Both the position numbers and the translations under genes were made by a program. Shown one piece after another: positions 17,044 through 25,695 of a stretch of DNA of 64,000 bases. Source of the stretch: JAFGLZ01 sp964390905 (lineage in GTDB: Bacteria; Planctomycetota; Phycisphaerae; UBA1845; JAFGLZ01); contig CAYMLO010000034.1 in the NCBI GenBank assembly GCA_964390905.1, forward strand, positions 4,791-68,790. The letters run 5' to 3'. The stretch's first letter is position 1, and every line of letters begins with the position of its first letter. The notes beneath the pieces were generated by a model. It worked only from the letters and a program-made list of their open reading frames with translations, made no database searches and was not told the DNA's origin.

Positions 17044-18354
17044 TCATCGACGCAGCAACCGGCGGAGCAGATCCACCGTCCGTTCGGTTGCTCCCTGGTT
17101 TGCCAACAGGACTTGACGGGCCGACTGCCCCAACGCCAGACGCGCGGGTTCGTCCTCCAGCAGTCGCTGGATCTCGCCGGCGAGTCGCGCGACGACGCCG
17201 TCGTCATCGACGCCTTTGTCGAACTGGACGATCCCCCCGCCGGCCAGCAGGGCCCGAACCGGCTCGGCGAAGTTGTAGACGCTCGGGCCGACGACCATGG
17301 GCCTGGCCAGGCCCGCCACCTCCAGAACGTCCGACCCCCCCAACGCGACCATCGTTCGGCCGACGAACACCACGTCGGCCAGCGCGTAGAACTTGCGAAG
17401 CTCGCCCATCGTGTCGCCCAGCAGGACGTCAGCGTCCGAATCGGCGGGCGGCCCGGACTGTAAGACGCTGCGACGCAGGTAATGGATGCGGCGCTTCTCG
17501 ATCTCGGCAGCCGCTTCGTCGAAGCGCTCGGGCTTGCGCGGGATGATCGCCAGCTGCAGACCGGACGCGTGCTCGCGGAGGCGCTGATGGGCGTCGAGGA
17601 TGACGGCCTCCTCGCCCGGGCCGGTGCAGCCGCACACCCACAGTGGACGGTTCCGGTCGATGCCCATCTCCGTAGCCAACTCGTCCTGACCGTCCACGCG
17701 ATCGACCACCGGCGCGGTGTCGTACTTCATCGTCCCGGTGACGTGCACGCGGTCGGCCGGCGTCCCGAGCATCCGGAACCGCTCGGCGTAGGTCTCGTCT
17801 TGGGCGCCGACGCACGTCAGCCGGCCAAACATCCGCCGCGCGATCGACCGGATGATGGGCTTGCCAAACCGCCGCATGCTCCGCTGTTCGGTGATCCGTC
17901 CGTTGGCGACCATGACGGGCACGCCGCGGCGACCAGCCACCTCGAGTAGGTTCGGCCAGACCTCCAACTCCATCAACACGATGGCCGCCGGGCGGAGCCG
18001 TCGGATCGTCCGCGCGACGGCCCAACTGAAATCGAGCGGATAGCGAAAGACCAACCGATCCGCGTAGACCTGCTTCGCCCGCTCGAACCCCGTGTCCGTC
18101 GTGGTCGAGACGACCACGGGCAGCCCGGGCAGCTCTCGCTCGATGGCCGCCACCAGCGTCCGCGTCGCGTTTACCTCGCCGACCGAGACCGCATGCACCC
18201 AGATGCACCGTTCCTCGCCGGAGCACCGCGGCACCCCGCCCAACCGATCCCGCCACCCCGTCCGGCTCTTGCCCAGCACGAGCATGCGGTACAGCAGAAT
18301 CGGCAGGTACGCCACGCCCGCAACAACGTAGATGAGATCGAAGACGAACCGCAT
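17044..18354 (-). CDS. waaA: 3-deoxy-D-manno-octulosonic acid (Kdo) transferase
   Basis: A 436-residue GT-B glycosyltransferase (KdtA) that adds Kdo to lipid A at the inner membrane. An N-terminal membrane anchor (FVFDLIYVVAGVAYLPILLY) is followed by HAVSVGEVNA with the catalytic glutamate. ELEVWPNLL and GTMKYD are family signatures, and the nucleotide-binding half has GDTMGEL, VFVGRTMVALGGSDVLE and GPSVYNF. The ATG at 18354 puts the anchor at the N-terminus; no clear ribosome-binding site is seen. It works with kdsA (39104-39928), lptB and the LpxL-like enzyme elsewhere in the window. Confidence 0.92.
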   Translation of the reverse strand: MRFVFDLIYVVAGVAYLPILLYRMLVLGKSRTGWRDRLGGVPRCSGEERCIWVHAVSVGEVNATRTLVAAIERELPGLPVVVSTTTDTGFERAKQVYADRLVFRYPLDFSWAVARTIRRLRPAAIVLMELEVWPNLLEVAGRRGVPVMVANGRITEQRSMRRFGKPIIRSIARRMFGRLTCVGAQDETYAERFRMLGTPADRVHVTGTMKYDTAPVVDRVDGQDELATEMGIDRNRPLWVCGCTGPGEEAVILDAHQRLREHASGLQLAIIPRKPERFDEAAAEIEKRRIHYLRRSVLQSGPPADSDADVLLGDTMGELRKFYALADVVFVGRTMVALGGSDVLEVAGLARPMVVGPSVYNFAEPVRALLAGGGIVQFDKGVDDDGVVARLAGEIQRLLEDEPARLALGQSARQVLLANQGATERTVDLLRRLLRR

Positions 18355-18480
18355 GGTCGAATGATAGCTGCCGCAGATCGTTCGGCAAGGTGTCATCCAT
18401 GCTGGCCCGCCCAGTCCATATCGTGGCAAGCATCGGGGACCACCCCTCGGCGCAAGCAGGGCCAGAGGACAGGCGCCCAT

Positions 18481-18508
18481 TTGACGTCTGTCTATCCTGA
18501 GCTATACT
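18481..18508 (+). promoter_or_regulatory. Promoter of hicAB, probably leaderless
   Basis: TTGACG (18481-18486) and TATACT (18503-18508) are separated by 16 bases. Only six bases lie between the -10 element and the hicA ATG at 18515, so transcription would start at or next to the start codon. No ribosome-binding site is visible. No operator palindrome was identified. Confidence 0.65.
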
Positions 18509-18514
18509 ATCAGC

Positions 18515-18709
18515 ATGCCCAATCCGGTCCGATTCGCCAAGGTGAAGCGGCTTCTGGAGCGAGACGGCTGGGTCCTTCACCGCATCAGCGGATCGCACCA
18601 CGTGTTCAAGAAGCCTGGCAGGCCCAACATCGTCCTGCCAGTGCACGGTGGAAAGGTCAAGGCTGCGTATGTCAAACAGATCGAAGAGGAAATCGAGCAG
18701 AGCGATTGA
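18515..18709 (+). CDS. hicA: HicA-type mRNA interferase toxin
   Basis: A 64-residue protein with the double-stranded-RNA-binding-like HicA fold. The conserved catalytic histidine lies in ISGSHHVFKK, and the C-terminal half has IVLPVHGGKVK. HicA cleaves mRNA and is blocked by HicB. The C-terminus overlaps the hicB start by about 40 bases in another frame, suggesting coupled translation. The gene follows a strong promoter without space for a leader. Confidence 0.9.
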   Translation: MPNPVRFAKVKRLLERDGWVLHRISGSHHVFKKPGRPNIVLPVHGGKVKAAYVKQIEEEIEQSD

Positions 18710-19070
18710 CCGCCCTTTTGCGAAGCAGATCCTACGCCGGGCTGCCCAGGTTGCCTCGCGCTATCAGGTCATCATCAAGTTCGAAGACGGGGAGTACTAC
18801 GGCCGCGGATTGGAACTGCCTCTGGCGATGGGCGACGGAAAGAGCCCTGATGAATGCGTGGCCAGCACGCGCCGGGCCATGGCAGTGTGTGTAGCCACCA
18901 TGCTCGAGGATGGCGAGACGCCTCCCCGCCCTGCCTCCGAAGGGCGGCGGACCGAACAGGTCAACATCCGTCTCACACCCGAGGAGAAGCTCTTGATGGA
19001 AGAATCCGCCCGCGCCAAGGGCTTCCGCGGCATCTCCGACTACGTCCGATCACTAGTGACCTCGAGTTGA
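18669..19070 (+). CDS. hicB: HicB-type antitoxin
   Basis: A 133-residue antitoxin. The N-terminal RNase-H-like HicB domain reads VIIKFEDGEYYGRGLELPLAMGDG; a Met/Arg-rich basic start (MSNRSKRKSS) lies inside hicA. The C-terminal part (VNIRLTPEEKLLMEESARAKGFRGISDYVRSLV) is a ribbon-helix-helix-like DNA-binding segment that would repress the operon. ATG at 18669 is chosen; GTG at 18648 is an alternative seven residues longer. Confidence 0.85.
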   Translation: MSNRSKRKSSRAIDRPFAKQILRRAAQVASRYQVIIKFEDGEYYGRGLELPLAMGDGKSPDECVASTRRAMAVCVATMLEDGETPPRPASEGRRTEQVNIRLTPEEKLLMEESARAKGFRGISDYVRSLVTSS

Positions 19071-19184
19071 CATGCTTGGATGAACAACACCATCACTCGC
19101 CGCCCAGGGGCGCGATGTCGGCTTGCCCGCTCGGCCCATTTCGACTGTAATCTCTATGTCAATCAGCCAACAGGAGAGCTACCC

Positions 19185-21881
19185 ATGAGCTTGCGATGCG
19201 TATTTGCGGTGTCCGTCGTCGTGATCGGGATGGCGTCGCTCGGGTCGGCCGGGCCGATCCATATCGTGGTGAACGTCGGGGACTACCCCTCGGCGCAGAA
19301 GGCGGCGGTGGACGAGGGCAACGTCGGTTGGGACGACGGCAAGGACGCCGACGACATCATCTGCACGGAGTGTTTCGCCGCCGTCGAGCTGCAGCACTAT
19401 CTGCGCAAGATGACGGGTGACGCAGGCAGGTTCGGCATCGTCGACGACGACAAGCTGCCGAGTGACGGCGCGCTGATCCTGCTGGGCAATCCCAAGACCA
19501 ACAAGGCCGTCGCCGGGGCCACGCTCAAGATCGGTCTGACCGACGCGACGTTCGCCGCGCTGGGCAAGGAGGGGTACCTCATCAAGACCGGCGCGCTCAA
19601 CACGGGTCGGCAACTGATGGTCATCGGCGGAAACCGGCGGATCGGCACGTTGTACGGCGTGTACGGCCTGCTCGACCGCCTGGGCGTGCGGTGGTTTGCG
19701 CCTACGGAACTCGGCGAGGAGGTCCCGAAGCAGAAGATCGACGACCTGCCCCAGATGAACGTTACCGACAAGCCCATGTTCTTCACGCGCGGGTTCCACG
19801 CGTGGGAGTACCGGGGCAATCCGGATTTCTTCGACTGGATGGTCCGCAACCGGATGAACTACTGGTGCGTGGAGAACAAGGACCGTCCGGGGCTCAAGAA
19901 GCGCGGCATCCAGATGAACTGCGGCAACCACGTGCTGATCCCGCGGTTCCTCGGCCCGCGAAACCCATATCCCTACAACCACCCCAAGTTCGCCGGCGAC
20001 GAGGACAAGCCCGCAGACCCCTACGCGGTCGGTAAGGACTACCAGGGCGACAGGAACGCCGACGGGAAGTTGAGCTACTTCGAGGCCCACCCCGAATGGT
20101 ACGGTCTGCGCGGCGGCAAGCGGAGCGACCGGATCCACGGCGACGGCGGCGACAACTTCTGCACGGCGAACAAGGACGCCGTCGACGAGTTCATGAAGAA
20201 CCTCATCCAGGACCTGATCGACGGGACGTGGAAGGACGCGGACAGCCTGAACTTCTGGACGCTCGACGGCGGTCGGTGGTGTGAGTGCGAGAAGTGCAAG
20301 GCGTTGGGCATCTCCAGCGACCGGAACCTGCTGCTCGTTCACCGGTGTCGTCAGGAGATGAAAAAGGCGATGGCCGAGGGCCGGCTGAACCGCGACATCA
20401 TGATCTACTTCCTCGCCTACGCCGACGTGCTGCATCCGCCGACCAAGCCGCTGCCCGAGGATTTCGACTACGATTATTGCATCGCGACTTACTTCCCGAT
20501 CGCGCGATGTTACGTGCACGCGCTGGCCGATCCGAAGTGCACCGAATACAACGCCCGGTACGAGAAGAACCTCTACGGCTGGGCGATCGACCCGAAGCGA
20601 CACTACCGCGGCCAGATCTTCATCGGCGAGTACTACAACGTCAGCGGCTACAAGTGTCTGCCCATCATGTTCTCGCGGACGATGTCGGTCGACATGCCCT
20701 ACTACTACAAGATGGGCGCGCGGCACATGCATTACATGCATTGCACGACGAAGCATTGGGGCACCAAGGCCCTGACGAACTACCAGTTCGCCAAGATGCT
20801 GTGGAAGCCGGACCTGGACACCAAGGCGCTGCTGGCCGAGTACTTCGCCAAGCGCTACGGCCCGGCGGCGGGGATCATGCGGCGGCTGTATGACCGGCTG
20901 GACACCGCGCTGTGCAACGTCACCGAGCTGAAGTATCGACTCAGGGGCCGGCTCAACGGCAACCAGAAGAACCTGTTCCCCCACAAGCACATGAAATATG
21001 CCAAGACCGAGTTCTCCGATAACGACGGCCCCGATCTGGCCGAGATGGCAACCGCCATCGACGACTGCGTGACGATGCTCAAGGAGGCGCGATCCATGTC
21101 GCTGCCCGAACGGATCCACGCCCGCCTCGCCGAGGACGCCGGCCCGCTGACCTACGGGTCCAACATCATCCACTTCTACGACGTGATCGTCCGGATGACG
21201 CAGCTCCTGCACGCCGACAAGAAGGCCGAGGCCGTCAAGCTCTTGCCGGAAATGAAACGGCTGGGCAAGGCCTTGGAGAGCGACACGGAGAACATGAAGC
21301 ACTCGTCCTCCCACGCCAGCGCGGCCAATGGCCTGGTGGCCAGCTACATCCCCGCCGTCTATAAGCGTCTGCTCGTCGAGCTCTCGCCGATGGACCCGGC
21401 CAGCGTCAAGGAGCTCGATGCGGCCGGGGCGCTGGTGATTGATGGCCAGGACTTCTACGGCGGCGGCCGGATGAAGTTCGGCACGGGATTCCAGCTGACG
21501 CCGGGCGATCCGAAGACGAAGCTCTGCAAGAAAAGCAACTACGTCTACGCGAAGAGCAACGGTGTCTACAGCTTCGTGACGGTGTCGGTCCGGCTGAAGG
21601 CCGTGCCTGCAGGCGGTCTCGAGTTGACGTTGGTCGGCATGTCGTGTCCGGCGGAGGGCAAGACCGACGTGCCCATCCGGATCACGATGAACGACACGCA
21701 GGTCTTCGCCGGAGAGGGCGGGTTTCCCGAACGTGCGCTGACCCCGAAACAGTACGCGATCCCGGCGAAGTCTTTGAAGGTGGGCCTCAACAAGCTCCGG
21801 ATCGAGAGTTCCGTAAAGAAGGGCCCTACTGGCACCCGCCCCTGGTTCGGCATTGCCCGGGCGGAGCTGCGAGCCCGGTAG
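19185..21881 (+). CDS. DUF4838 domain secreted glycosidase-like protein
   Basis: An 898-residue exported protein. ATG at 19185 follows AGGAGA and gives a signal peptide (CVFAVSVVVIGMASLGSAG). Early elements 'AAVELQHYLRKMTG' and 'GTLYGVYGLLDRLGVRWFAP' match the N-terminal alpha-glucuronidase-like/GH20b-type domain that precedes DUF4838. The centre has NFWTLDGGRWCECEKCKALG, the DUF4838 signature with a CxxC pair, and AYADVLHPPTKPLP. A helical region and a C-terminal beta-domain follow. DUF4838 proteins are thought to be glycoside hydrolases, but no activity is established. It is the first of three huge same-strand genes. Confidence 0.82.
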   Translation: MSLRCVFAVSVVVIGMASLGSAGPIHIVVNVGDYPSAQKAAVDEGNVGWDDGKDADDIICTECFAAVELQHYLRKMTGDAGRFGIVDDDKLPSDGALILLGNPKTNKAVAGATLKIGLTDATFAALGKEGYLIKTGALNTGRQLMVIGGNRRIGTLYGVYGLLDRLGVRWFAPTELGEEVPKQKIDDLPQMNVTDKPMFFTRGFHAWEYRGNPDFFDWMVRNRMNYWCVENKDRPGLKKRGIQMNCGNHVLIPRFLGPRNPYPYNHPKFAGDEDKPADPYAVGKDYQGDRNADGKLSYFEAHPEWYGLRGGKRSDRIHGDGGDNFCTANKDAVDEFMKNLIQDLIDGTWKDADSLNFWTLDGGRWCECEKCKALGISSDRNLLLVHRCRQEMKKAMAEGRLNRDIMIYFLAYADVLHPPTKPLPEDFDYDYCIATYFPIARCYVHALADPKCTEYNARYEKNLYGWAIDPKRHYRGQIFIGEYYNVSGYKCLPIMFSRTMSVDMPYYYKMGARHMHYMHCTTKHWGTKALTNYQFAKMLWKPDLDTKALLAEYFAKRYGPAAGIMRRLYDRLDTALCNVTELKYRLRGRLNGNQKNLFPHKHMKYAKTEFSDNDGPDLAEMATAIDDCVTMLKEARSMSLPERIHARLAEDAGPLTYGSNIIHFYDVIVRMTQLLHADKKAEAVKLLPEMKRLGKALESDTENMKHSSSHASAANGLVASYIPAVYKRLLVELSPMDPASVKELDAAGALVIDGQDFYGGGRMKFGTGFQLTPGDPKTKLCKKSNYVYAKSNGVYSFVTVSVRLKAVPAGGLELTLVGMSCPAEGKTDVPIRITMNDTQVFAGEGGFPERALTPKQYAIPAKSLKVGLNKLRIESSVKKGPTGTRPWFGIARAELRAR

Positions 21882-22001
21882 GCGCCGGTGCCGACCCGCT
21901 GCCGTCAGGGATCAGTCTCGCCACGGCGTCTTGGGGACTCACCACTGCTCAAGGGGAATGCACGCGCGGTGTTCAGGAGTTCCCCGAGGAGACTAACTGC
22001 G

Positions 22002-25000
22002 ATGAGGGCACCATGGGCTTGGGTCTTGCCGGGCGCAACCGTGCTAGTGGGGCTTTCGGGCGGCGGGGTTGTAGTGAAGGCGAATGACGTTCCGTACGGG
22101 GTGGCCGAGAAGCCGTGGGCGACGCCGCTCGGCAACCACCGTGTGCGAATCCGCGTCGCCGAGAAGGCCGATGCGGTTCGGGTGCACATTGCCTGGCGGC
22201 GGCGAGACCCGTCGCCGCAGGACAAGGGGATCGTCATCCATGACGCCGCCAGCGGCCAGGCCGTCAAGAACGTGGCATGCGTCGAGGTGAACCGCGAGTT
22301 CGGCGATATCGTCTTTCAGCCGAAGACGGCCCCCGGCGAGTACCTTGTCTACACCATGCCGTTTGCGGAACGTCGTATCCCGCACCAGTACGTCACCACG
22401 TATGTCAAACCACGTGATACATGTGAACCCGCGTGGCGCGAACGAAACGGCCTGACGCAGGAGCAACTGGCCTCGGGCAAGTGGAAAGCACTTCCCCAGG
22501 CGACGGTGTTGAAGATCGAAGCGCGCAGCGCGTTTCACCGGTTCGATCCGATGGGGGTCATCGCGACGGCCGCGGAGACGCGGCAGCTCGTCGCTCAGCA
22601 CGCCGGTCGACCGTACCTGCTGTTTCCGGAGGACAGGAAGTACCCCATCCGCATGACCAACGATGTGCCGCTGCGTTGGATCCGAACGGGCCCGGCCGCG
22701 ACGTTCCAGGGCCGATCCTGCCCGGGGGAGTTCTACGTCTTCCAGATCGGCGTGTTTGCGGTCAGGCAGGCGATCGAGGAGATCGCCGTAGACTTCCCCG
22801 GCCTGCGGTCGGCCGCGGGCAGCCAGATCCCGGCGACGGCGTTTCGGTGTTTCAATCTGGGCGGGACGGACTGGTTGGGCCGTCCCTTGACGAAGACCGT
22901 GTCCGTGGCGAAAGGCAAGATCCAGGCGCTGTGGTTCGGCGTACAGGTCCCGGCCGATCTGGCCGTCGGCGACTATCGGGGCGTCATGACGATCTGCCCG
23001 AAGAACGCCCCCCCGACCGATGTAGAGCTGAAGCTGACGGTGACGGGCGACGTCCTCCCGGAGGCCGGCGACAACGAGCTCTGGCGGTTGTCGAGACTCC
23101 GATGGCTGGACTCGACCATCGGGCTGGATGACGAACCGGTCGCGCCGTACACGCCGTTGGAGGTCGAAGGTCGCACCGTGTCGTGCCTGGGAAGACGCGT
23201 CCGGTTCGCCGACACGGGTCTGCCCGAGAGCATTTCCAGCGAGTTTACCAAGACGGGTCAGGTCGGTCGGGGCGAGGACGGGCTTCGTGAGATCCTGGCC
23301 GGCCCAATCGCGTTGGTCGTCGAGACCGCCGATGGGGTGCTCCCATGGTCCGGGGGTAACGCCGAGATTCGTAAGATCGGGTCGGGTGCGGTGACGGCGG
23401 CGTCGGTCAGCACGGGTGGGCCCCTCGAGATGACCTGCCGCGCCAAGATGGAGTCCGACGGATACATCAACTACCGCGTGGCCATTGCGGCGTCACGCCC
23501 AACCAACGTCAATGACGTCCGGCTGGATATCCCACTGCGGCGCGATGTGGCGACGTACATGATGGGCATGGGCCGCAAGGGCGGATATCGCCCCCGCGAA
23601 TGGCAGTGGACGTGGGACATCAACCGGGCGAACAACAGCCTGTGGCTGGGAGACGTGGACGCGGGGCTGCACTGTCGATTGAAGGGACCCGAGGAGGCGT
23701 GGGAGTTGTACACCCTCCGATCCTCTGGGATCCCAGCGGCGTGGGGCAACGACGGCAAGGGCGGGTGCACCGTCAGCGAAGACGGGAATGACGCCGTCCT
23801 GATCCGCGCACATAGCGGCCAGCGCAGTCTCCGCGCCGGCGAGAAGCTGGAATACTGTTTCGGCCTGCTCATCACCCCGGTCAAGCCGCTCGACGCGGCG
23901 CACTGGAACGAGCGGTACTACCACGCCTGTGTGCCGGTCGACAAGGCCGTCGCGGCGGGTGCGAACATCATCAACATCCACCACGGCAACGAACTGAACC
24001 CCAACATCAACTACCCCTTCCGACCCCAGGCCGTCGCGAAGCTGACGGAGTACGTCGAGCAGGCACACGCCAAACGGGCGAAGGTCAAGATCTACTACAC
24101 CGTTCGCGAGCTGAGCAACTACGTGGCCGAGATGTGGGCCCTGCGAAGCCTGAACCACGAGGTATTCACGGACGGCGGGGGCGGAGGCCATTCGTGGCTG
24201 TGCGAGCACCTCGTGTCGGGCTACGGCAAGGCCTGGCATCACGTGTTCGGCAACGGCGAGGTCGACGCCGCCATCGCCCAGGTGGGCTTGTCGCGGTGGC
24301 ACAACTACTACCTGGAGGGCCTGGGCTGGCTGATCAGGCACGTCGGCATCGACGGGCTGTACCTCGACGGCATCGGCTATGACCGCCAGATCATGAAGCG
24401 GGTCCGCAAGGTGATGGACCGCGCCCGCCCGGGGTGCCTGATCGATTTTCACTCGGGCAACAACTTCCACCCGAATTACGGACTGAGCAACTGCGCGAAC
24501 CAATACATGGAACACTTCCCCTACATCAACAGCATCTGGTTCGGCGAAGGGTTCGACTACAACGAGTCGCCCGACTACTGGCTGGTCGAGATCTCGGGCC
24601 TGCCGTTCGGTCTGTTCGGCGAGATGCTGCACGGAGGAGGCAATCCGTGGCGAGGGATGGTCTACGGCATGACCGGCCGGTACTACCAGAACGCGGACCC
24701 CGGACGGATCTGGGCGGTGTGGGACGCGTTCGGCATCCAGGACGCGCGGATGGTCGGCTACTGGGTGCCGACCTGCCCGGTCAAGACCGACCAGAAGGAC
24801 GTGCTGGCGACGGCGTACTGCAAGAAGGATAAGGTCCTAATCTCGCTTGCTAGTTGGGCGAAGGCGCCGGTTCGCTGCCGTTTGACGATCGATTGGCAGG
24901 CGTTGGGCCTGCGGGCGGACAAGGCGAACCTGTTCGCGCCGGCCATTCGGGGATTCCAGCCGCCAGGCGTGTTCCGACCGACCGACCCGATTCCCGTCGG

Positions 25001-25658
25001 CCCGGGTCGGGGCTGGCTGCTGATCCTGGACGAAACGACGCGTGAGATCCCCGCCGGCATTGACGCATACAAGGGACGAAGGCAGTTGCTGGAAGAACGA
25101 TTCCCGGGCGATGCTCTCGGGGCCGCCTGGTCGACGCATCTGTCCAAACAGCCTGGCACGAAGGTGACGGTTCAGGACGGGGCGATGGTGGTCGAGGCCA
25201 AGGCGAACTGCGTCGCCTACGCCGAGCGCGCCCTGCCGCCGGGAACGGCCCTGGTGGATTGCCGCGTCTACTCGGGGACGGACCAAGGCGCGACCTGGGG
25301 ACCGGGCCTGTGCCTGGTCTGGCCTTCGAACAGGATCCTGCGCATCAACGTGCGCGCGGAGGGAAGGCTGGGCGTCGACGATGGAGCGTCGCAGTGGTTT
25401 GGCGGATTCTCGATGCCCGACACGTGGCATTGGCTGCGGATCAGGCTTGAAGGCAAGCAGATCCTGGCCGAGTGCTCCACGGACGGGCGCTTCTGGGAGG
25501 CCATTCACACCGCGGACCGCGCCCGGTTCCCGGGGACCCCGGTGGGCGTGCGGCTCGGCAAGATGAGCGGGGACGGCAAGAACACGGACCACCACGTGCT
25601 GGGTCCCCCCGGACGATGCGCCCTCAAGGCGCTGCGCGTGTTCGGCGACAAACCGTAG
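22002..25658 (+). CDS. DUF6067-like glycoside hydrolase domain protein
   Basis: A 1218-residue exported protein, ATG at 22002 behind GAGGAGA, hydrophobic N-terminus (AWVLPGATVLVGLSGGGVVV). A beta-rich first third leads to LWRLSRLRWLDSTIGLDDE and LEVEGRTVSCLGR, typical of DUF6067 proteins. A TIM-barrel-like segment follows: KIYYTVRELSNY, HVGIDGLYLDGIGYDRQ, CLIDFHSGN, SIWFGEGFDY, with acidic residues (DGLYLDG, GEGFD) as plausible catalytic candidates. The last 200 residues resemble a LamG/concanavalin-like domain (WHWLRIRLEGKQI). Substrate unknown. It lies 120 bases after the DUF4838 gene and 37 bases before the lyase gene. Confidence 0.75.
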   Translation: MRAPWAWVLPGATVLVGLSGGGVVVKANDVPYGVAEKPWATPLGNHRVRIRVAEKADAVRVHIAWRRRDPSPQDKGIVIHDAASGQAVKNVACVEVNREFGDIVFQPKTAPGEYLVYTMPFAERRIPHQYVTTYVKPRDTCEPAWRERNGLTQEQLASGKWKALPQATVLKIEARSAFHRFDPMGVIATAAETRQLVAQHAGRPYLLFPEDRKYPIRMTNDVPLRWIRTGPAATFQGRSCPGEFYVFQIGVFAVRQAIEEIAVDFPGLRSAAGSQIPATAFRCFNLGGTDWLGRPLTKTVSVAKGKIQALWFGVQVPADLAVGDYRGVMTICPKNAPPTDVELKLTVTGDVLPEAGDNELWRLSRLRWLDSTIGLDDEPVAPYTPLEVEGRTVSCLGRRVRFADTGLPESISSEFTKTGQVGRGEDGLREILAGPIALVVETADGVLPWSGGNAEIRKIGSGAVTAASVSTGGPLEMTCRAKMESDGYINYRVAIAASRPTNVNDVRLDIPLRRDVATYMMGMGRKGGYRPREWQWTWDINRANNSLWLGDVDAGLHCRLKGPEEAWELYTLRSSGIPAAWGNDGKGGCTVSEDGNDAVLIRAHSGQRSLRAGEKLEYCFGLLITPVKPLDAAHWNERYYHACVPVDKAVAAGANIINIHHGNELNPNINYPFRPQAVAKLTEYVEQAHAKRAKVKIYYTVRELSNYVAEMWALRSLNHEVFTDGGGGGHSWLCEHLVSGYGKAWHHVFGNGEVDAAIAQVGLSRWHNYYLEGLGWLIRHVGIDGLYLDGIGYDRQIMKRVRKVMDRARPGCLIDFHSGNNFHPNYGLSNCANQYMEHFPYINSIWFGEGFDYNESPDYWLVEISGLPFGLFGEMLHGGGNPWRGMVYGMTGRYYQNADPGRIWAVWDAFGIQDARMVGYWVPTCPVKTDQKDVLATAYCKKDKVLISLASWAKAPVRCRLTIDWQALGLRADKANLFAPAIRGFQPPGVFRPTDPIPVGPGRGWLLILDETTREIPAGIDAYKGRRQLLEERFPGDALGAAWSTHLSKQPGTKVTVQDGAMVVEAKANCVAYAERALPPGTALVDCRVYSGTDQGATWGPGLCLVWPSNRILRINVRAEGRLGVDDGASQWFGGFSMPDTWHWLRIRLEGKQILAECSTDGRFWEAIHTADRARFPGTPVGVRLGKMSGDGKNTDHHVLGPPGRCALKALRVFGDKP

Positions 25659-25695
25659 TTGGACCTCGCGACGATGACCTCAGGAGGAACGCAGC

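Noticed and set aside
19179..21314. 711-residue frame opposite the DUF4838 gene
   Set aside because: Antisense shadow: Val/Leu/His-rich, no start signal, no domain, and the other strand has a signal peptide and DUF4838 motifs.
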